Shown here piece after piece: positions 60,551-64,000 of a stretch of DNA of 64,000 bases. The notes below the pieces were generated by a model. It saw only the letters and a list, made by a program, of their open reading frames with translations, made no database searches and had not been told where the DNA came from. Position 1 is the stretch's first letter. Each line of letters begins with the position of its first letter. The stretch comes from Reyranella sp. CPCC 100927 (GTDB lineage Bacteria > Pseudomonadota > Alphaproteobacteria > Reyranellales > Reyranellaceae), in NCBI RefSeq assembly GCF_007859315.1, contig NZ_VOHA01000001.1, positions 1,178,001 to 1,242,000 of the forward strand. Reading direction: 5' to 3'. The translations under genes were made by a program, and so were the position numbers.

Positions 60551-61293
60551 CCATCGAGACCGAAGAACAGCTTGAACGCCTGCGTCGCGTCGGTGCCATC
60601 GTGGCCGCCGTCTGCCGCCTGATGGGCAGCCGCCTGGAACCCGGCATGACGACCCGGGAACTCGACGATATCGGTCGCGCCGCGCTGGAGCGCGACGGCT
60701 GCCGTCCGGCGCCCAGCCTGGTCTATGATTTTCCCGGTGCTACCTGCATCAGCGTCAACCATGCGGTTGCCCACGGCATACCGGACGAGACGCGCATCGC
60801 GCCGGGCGACATGGTGAACATCGACGTTTCGGCCGAACGTGACGGCATCTTCGCCGACACCGGCGCCAGCTTCGTGGTGCCGCCGGCGCATCAGGCGCAG
60901 GAGCGGCTGTGCCGCAGCACGCGCAAGGCCCTCAACCGGGCGATCCAGACCGTGCGTCCCGGCCGGCGGCTGAACATGATCGGTCACACCATCGAGCGCA
61001 CCGCGCGCGAGGACGGCTACACGATCATCCGCAATCTGGGCAGCCACGGCGTGGGGCTGAGCCTGCACGACGAGTCGCCCGGTTTCATCCCGAGCTACTA
61101 CGAACGCGACGACCGTCGCCTGATGACGGAGGGCCTGGTCTTCACCATCGAGCCTTTCCTCTCGACCGGCGCCGAGATGGCGGAGGAGCAAGCCGACGGT
61201 TGGACCCTGGCCACCGCGCCCGGGATCATGACGGCTCAGTACGAGCACACCCTGGTGGTCGGCAAGCGCGGTGCCATCGTCGTGACGATCTAG
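60547..61293 (+). CDS. map: Type I methionine aminopeptidase
   Basis: A 248-residue M24 metalloprotease that removes N-terminal methionine. All metal ligands are present: Asp93, Asp104, His167, Glu202 and Glu233, with His76 as the substrate histidine (the E. coli set is 97, 108, 171, 204, 235 and 79). VNHAVAHGIPDETRI and GSHGVGLSLHDE are typical. Its place in a CoA-transferase operon is odd for the essential housekeeping enzyme, so it may be a second copy. ATG overlaps the CoA-transferase B stop. Confidence 0.9.
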   Translation: MTIETEEQLERLRRVGAIVAAVCRLMGSRLEPGMTTRELDDIGRAALERDGCRPAPSLVYDFPGATCISVNHAVAHGIPDETRIAPGDMVNIDVSAERDGIFADTGASFVVPPAHQAQERLCRSTRKALNRAIQTVRPGRRLNMIGHTIERTAREDGYTIIRNLGSHGVGLSLHDESPGFIPSYYERDDRRLMTEGLVFTIEPFLSTGAEMAEEQADGWTLATAPGIMTAQYEHTLVVGKRGAIVVTI

Positions 61294-61349
61294 AGCCTGT
61301 TCCGAATGGACGCACGCGGCTGCTCGAAGAACGAAACAGGCTCCGGGAC

Positions 61350-62093
61350 GTGACCGTCGATTTCACCTACATCGTCGTGGTCGGCGTCGCTTTTATCGTC
61401 GCAGGCCTCGTCAAGGGCGCTGCCGGCATGGGGTTGCCGCCGACGGCGATTGCGTTGATGACACTGGCACTGCCGTTGCCCGAGGCGCTGGCGTTGATGA
61501 CGGTGCCGACACTGGCCACCAATGTCTGGCAGGCCGTCTACGGCGGCCATTTTCGCGCCATGTTGCATCGCTTCTGGCTGATGGGCGTGATGATGGCGCT
61601 GGGTGTCCTGATCGCCGCGCGCGGCTTGAAGTCACTGGGATCCTCGACATCCGCCGGCTGGGTGGGCGTGTTGCTGATCCTGTTCTCGATCATGGCGCTG
61701 ACGGCGTGGCGGCCGCACGTCCCACGACGCAGCGAGCCGTGGGCCAATCCACTGTGCGGCGCCGTCAGTGGCGTGATCGGCGGCATGACCGGTATCGCCG
61801 CCGTGCCGTTCCTGCCTTATATGCAGTCACTGGACATCCACAAGGATGAGCTGGTCCAGGCGCTGGGCATCCTGTTCGTGATCTTTACATCGGCGATCAC
61901 GATCGCGTTGTGGGATGTCGGCGCGCTCAACAAGGGCAATCTGGCGGGCGCCGCCTTGGCCACCATTCCGACCATGCTCGGAGTCTGGCTGGGCCAGAAG
62001 CTGCGCGTTGCGATCTCCCCGGAGATGTTCCGCAAGATGTTCCTGGTGGTGCTGCTGGGGCTCGGTCTGAACATGGCGCGCGTCCTGGTCTGA
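61350..62093 (+). CDS. TauE/SafE family sulfite/anion exporter
   Basis: A 247-residue integral membrane protein with about eight helices in two related halves (IVAGLVKGAAGMGLPPTAIA and GAVSGVIGGMTGIAAVPFLP). Such proteins move sulfite, sulfoacetate or other organic anions. GTG 61350 begins just before the first helix; the longer frame upstream overlaps the aminopeptidase gene and is not similar to the family. It is the last gene of the operon that starts with the CoA-transferase, so it may export or import a related acid. Confidence 0.83.
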   Translation: MTVDFTYIVVVGVAFIVAGLVKGAAGMGLPPTAIALMTLALPLPEALALMTVPTLATNVWQAVYGGHFRAMLHRFWLMGVMMALGVLIAARGLKSLGSSTSAGWVGVLLILFSIMALTAWRPHVPRRSEPWANPLCGAVSGVIGGMTGIAAVPFLPYMQSLDIHKDELVQALGILFVIFTSAITIALWDVGALNKGNLAGAALATIPTMLGVWLGQKLRVAISPEMFRKMFLVVLLGLGLNMARVLV

Positions 62094-62209
62094 CACCGAT
62101 GCGCAGCCGCACTGCGGTGTGGAAAAATGCGCGTAAGTGCCGAAATCTGCCCGCTTTTTGTCACCGGAGGCGTCAGGCAGACGTCAGCTGCCAATGCGAA
62201 ACGTCGGGT

Positions 62210-62300
62210 GCGCGATGATCGGCCTACCCCAACGGGCCCTCGTCGACGTCACCCCCAACTACCACGCCCGCGCGGCAACGCAGCGGGCGTTTTCTTTACC
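62210..62300 (+). ncRNA. Possible small RNA or leader ending in a strong terminator
   Basis: Between tauE and the phosphatase-like gene, a C/A-rich single-stranded-looking stretch (CACCCCCAACTACCA) is followed directly by a perfect hairpin and T-run at 62264-62297. The terminator is 171 bases after tauE, and the next gene starts 70 bases later, so it seems to end a short independent transcript. The layout resembles alphaproteobacterial small RNAs of the suhB/mmgR (alpha-r8) kind, but I cannot confirm the family. The 5' end is a guess and no promoter is obvious. It could instead be a leader attenuator for the phosphatase-like gene. Confidence 0.35.
62264..62297 (+). terminator. Rho-independent terminator
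   Basis: ACGCCCGC and GCGGGCGT form a perfect eight-base stem around an eleven-base loop, followed by TTTTCTTT. It is the most canonical terminator in the window. Confidence 0.85.
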
Positions 62301-62370
62301 GCCGACCCAAGTGGACAGGCCGTCGAGGCGACGTTATGCCTGCGTGATGCCATCCATCGCGACACGGTCC

Positions 62371-62943
62371 ATGCCCGACAGCAATTTATCTCTGACGCCC
62401 TACAAGGTGACCATCTGCGGCCTGGGTGAACTGCCCGGTCTGTGCAACGGCGACGTCACGCACCTGCTGTCGCTGCTCGATGCGCGCCACCCGGTGCCCG
62501 AGTCACTGAACGCGCTCGATGGCGTCGATCGTGAGCTGCTGCATTTCGACGATGTCGTGGCGGAGTATCCGGGCTTCATCGCCTGCAGTGTTGCCGACGT
62601 CGAGCGGATCCTGTCGTTCGGCGAGCGCGTGCACGCCGCCGGCGCGCGGGCGCGCCATCTGCTGGTGCATTGCCACGCCGGCATCTCGCGGTCCACGGCC
62701 GCGGCGGCCGTGCTGATGGCACAGTTCAATCCCGGCCGCGAAACCGAGGCCTTCCTGAAGCTGCTCGACATACGCCCGCACGCCTGGCCCAACACCCGCG
62801 TCGTCGAAATGGCCGACCGCATCCTCGATCGAAAGGGCGCGCTGCTCGACGGCCTTGTCGCCTATCGTCGCGCGCTGCTCGAACGCAAACCGCAGCTCAG
62901 TCAGATCGTCATCAATATCGGCCGCGGCCACGAACTGCCTTAA
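62371..62943 (+). CDS. Protein-tyrosine-phosphatase-like protein
   Basis: A 190-residue protein with the CX5R signature HCHAGISRST (Cys101, Arg107) of cysteine phosphatases, here of the dual-specificity-like kind. The region before it (KVTICGLGELPG, then DVTHLLSLLD) is like the small bacterial/archaeal tyrosine phosphatases. An aspartate acting as general acid may be in the HFDDV stretch (about 58-62). The substrate is unknown. ATG 62371 is used; the frame extends upstream through the terminator but without similarity. A palindromic element begins four bases after its stop. Confidence 0.82.
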   Translation: MPDSNLSLTPYKVTICGLGELPGLCNGDVTHLLSLLDARHPVPESLNALDGVDRELLHFDDVVAEYPGFIACSVADVERILSFGERVHAAGARARHLLVHCHAGISRSTAAAAVLMAQFNPGRETEAFLKLLDIRPHAWPNTRVVEMADRILDRKGALLDGLVAYRRALLERKPQLSQIVINIGRGHELP

Positions 62944-62946
62944 GTA

Positions 62947-63020
62947 CCCTCTCCGCCCACGCAGTGGGGGGAGAGGGAGGGGCCCGTCACGCGAAGCGTG
63001 ATGGGAGGGTGAGGTGGGTG
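62947..63020. repeat. Left flanking palindromic element of the DUF559 gene
   Basis: Begins CCCTCTCCGCCC, passes through a hairpin to GGGGGGAGAGGGAGGGGCCC, then a second hairpin TCACGC-GAA-GCGTGA, and ends GGGAGGGTGAGGTGGGTG. The reverse complement of the element at 63385-63455 follows the same course with only short differences, mostly in the two hairpin regions, so the two form an inverted pair on either side of the DUF559 gene. Confidence 0.85.
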
Positions 63021-63022
63021 CC

Positions 63023-63367
63023 TCAACCCCGTGCTTTTCGTAAAGCAATCTCCAAGCGCTGCCACACGCCATCTGCATTCGTCAGCATTTCCTCGTTCCA
63101 GAATCGCACAACACGCCAGCCCATCCCTTCAAGGTCAGCCGTCCTGCGCTCGTCCCGTGCGCGTTGTTCGTCGTGTTGGCCACCATCGAGCTCGATGACG
63201 AGTTTGCGCTCGACACACGCGAAGTCGGCGAAGTAGTGGCCAACGGGATGCTGGCGTCTAAACTTGAAGCCGATGGCGCGTGATCGAAGCAATCGCCACA
63301 GCGCTCGCTCGGCGTCAGTTGAATCTCGGCGCAGGCGTCGAGCGCGTTCGGTGCGTTCCCGGCTCAC
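63023..63367 (-). CDS. DUF559 endonuclease-like protein
   Basis: A protein of about 114 residues of the DUF559 (Vsr/PD-(D/E)XK-like) group. Blocks: LRRDSTDAERALWRLLRSRA, KFRRQHPVGHYFADFACVER, LVIELDGGQHDEQ (the E-x-D active-site strand) and WRVVRFWNEEML. The role is unproven; a nicking or repair nuclease is expected from the fold. GTG 63367 gives the usual length; ATG 63415 would lie inside the right palindromic element. The gene fills the space between two elements in inverted orientation and abuts both, which suggests they belong together as a mobile or repeat-maintaining unit (inference). Confidence 0.85.
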   Translation of the reverse strand: MSRERTERARRLRRDSTDAERALWRLLRSRAIGFKFRRQHPVGHYFADFACVERKLVIELDGGQHDEQRARDERRTADLEGMGWRVVRFWNEEMLTNADGVWQRLEIALRKARG

Positions 63368-63384
63368 GACTTGTGCGTTCCTGA

Positions 63385-63455
63385 CACCCACCTCACCCTC
63401 CCATGCCTTCGGCATGGGCCCCTCCCTCTCCCCCCGCTGTCGCGGGCGGAGAGGG
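63385..63455. repeat. Right flanking palindromic element of the DUF559 gene
   Basis: Begins CACCCACCTCACCCTCCCAT, has a hairpin ATGCC-TTC-GGCAT, then GGGCCCCTCCCTCTCCCC, and ends in GCGGGCGGAGAGGG. It is the inverse of the left element at 62947-63020, with base differences mainly in the stems, where they are compensated so pairing is kept. Confidence 0.85.
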
Positions 63456-63464
63456 AAATTGGCG

Positions 63465-64000
63465 CTACCGCCCGCGCATCGGCACGGCGCCCAGGTGCAT
63501 GCCGGCATCGACGATCATGAATTCGCCGGTGACGTTGCTGGCGCTGGTGAGGAAGAACACGGCCGTTTCGGCCATCTGGTCCGTCGTGCCAGCCTGGCGC
63601 AGCGGTGTCGACGTCTCCTGCTGTGCCTTGGCGAGCGCGTAGCCTTCGGCGCCCATCGTGCCTTGCAGCCAGCGCGACTGGATGAAACCGGGGCACACCG
63701 TGTTGACGCGTACGGCCGGGGCCAGCCATCGCGCCAGCGCCAAGGTCAGGGTGTTGAGCGCGCCCTTGGAGCACATGTAGGGAATCGACGAGCCGACGCC
63801 CATGACGCCGGCGATCGACGAGATGTTGACGATCGAACCGCGATCGCCCTTCTCCTCCCACTGCTTTTTCATCACCGGGAACACGGCGCGGCTCATCTGG
63901 TACGGTCCGACGACGTTCACGCGGTTGATGCGTTCGAAATCCTCGGCTGTCACGCCGTCGAGATCGCCCATCTGCTGGGCCTTGGGTGTGGTGGTGCCGG
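63465..64000 (-). CDS. SDR family oxidoreductase (N-terminus cut by window edge)
   Basis: The C-terminal 178 residues or so of a short-chain dehydrogenase. NVVGPYQMSRAVFPVMKK, VNISSIAG (catalytic Ser), YMCSK (catalytic Tyr and Lys), VRVNTVCPGFIQSRW and GEFMIVDAGMHLG follow the classical order. The NAD(P)-binding glycine motif lies beyond 64000. The residues GTTTPKAQQ lead into the visible part from the right edge, so the frame is open there. Cofactor preference and substrate cannot be given. Confidence 0.9.
   Translation of the reverse strand, partial: GTTTPKAQQMGDLDGVTAEDFERINRVNVVGPYQMSRAVFPVMKKQWEEKGDRGSIVNISSIAGVMGVGSSIPYMCSKGALNTLTLALARWLAPAVRVNTVCPGFIQSRWLQGTMGAEGYALAKAQQETSTPLRQAGTTDQMAETAVFFLTSASNVTGEFMIVDAGMHLGAVPMRGR

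Noticed and set aside
61293-61343. Nine-base inverted repeat GAGCCTGTT/AACAGGCTC at the end of the aminopeptidase gene
   Set aside because: The arms are about 33 bases apart with no T-run and sit inside a tight operon, so it is not a convincing terminator or site.
60909-61349. Upstream extension of the TauE/SafE frame by about 147 codons
   Set aside because: It overlaps the aminopeptidase gene in another frame and is Arg/His-rich; the first membrane helix follows GTG 61350.

Overview
The window is high-GC, densely coded DNA from an alphaproteobacterium. The clearest evidence is the block xerC, DUF484, transaldolase-like aldolase, priA and then an F1-only ATP synthase operon in the order delta-alpha-gamma-beta-epsilon (atpHAGDC, 18862-23796), which is an alphaproteobacterial arrangement. 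The many ABC uptake systems, flavin-dependent LLM oxidoreductases, CoA-transferase and hydroxyisobutyrate-dehydrogenase paralogues suit a soil or freshwater heterotroph of the Rhodospirillales/Reyranella type. That last placement is only a guess from gene content. No rRNA, tRNA, CRISPR array, prophage or insertion-sequence transposase was seen.

Layout. 1-4480: the tail of a transporter, a secreted dienelactone-hydrolase-like protein, a cytochrome P450, an unrecognised 340-residue protein with a glycine-rich hydrophobic core, and a LysR regulator. 4600-13553: a catabolic unit divergent from LysR, made of a molybdenum hydroxylase large subunit, a DapA-type lyase, 3-hydroxyanthranilate 3,4-dioxygenase and a complete branched-chain/aromatic-acid-type ABC importer. 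Three of its junctions are filled by long palindromic elements. 13751-23796: xerC, DUF484, fsa, priA and the ATP synthase operon. 23941-30312: a ferritin-like protein, the CtpA protease, a divergent polysaccharide deacetylase with a long Pro/Ala linker, RppH, and convergent gpmI. 30413-37249: a peptide-type ABC importer with a fused double ATPase, two permeases and two paralogous binding proteins. 37496-43436: an enoyl-CoA hydratase, a phytanoyl-CoA dioxygenase family enzyme, an LLM monooxygenase, a GlxA-type AraC regulator divergent from an isonitrile-hydratase-like protein, and a small methyltransferase. 43451-47701: a large GH17-GT2 beta-glucan synthase-like protein, a lone receiver protein and a winged-helix protein. 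47737-54328: a ferric-iron-type permease and its presumed binding protein, separated by amino-acid and redox enzymes, with a Fur-like box before the binding protein. 54691-62093: a lysophospholipase-like hydrolase, an MFS exporter divergent from an iron-sulfur SufR-like regulator, a beta-hydroxyacid dehydrogenase, then a CoA-transferase pair with a methionine aminopeptidase and a TauE/SafE exporter. 62094-64000: a possible small RNA with a strong terminator, a tyrosine-phosphatase-like protein, a DUF559 nuclease-like gene enclosed by an inverted pair of repeats, and a truncated SDR dehydrogenase.

Two things stand out. One is the 4600-13553 unit, whose enzyme combination does not match any pathway I can name. 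The other is a group of palindromic elements with a shared plan (end hairpin, second hairpin with a GAA loop, G-rich tail). They occur as inverted pairs, three times inside the importer operon and once enclosing the DUF559 gene, which suggests that a DUF559 nuclease-like protein may mobilise them.
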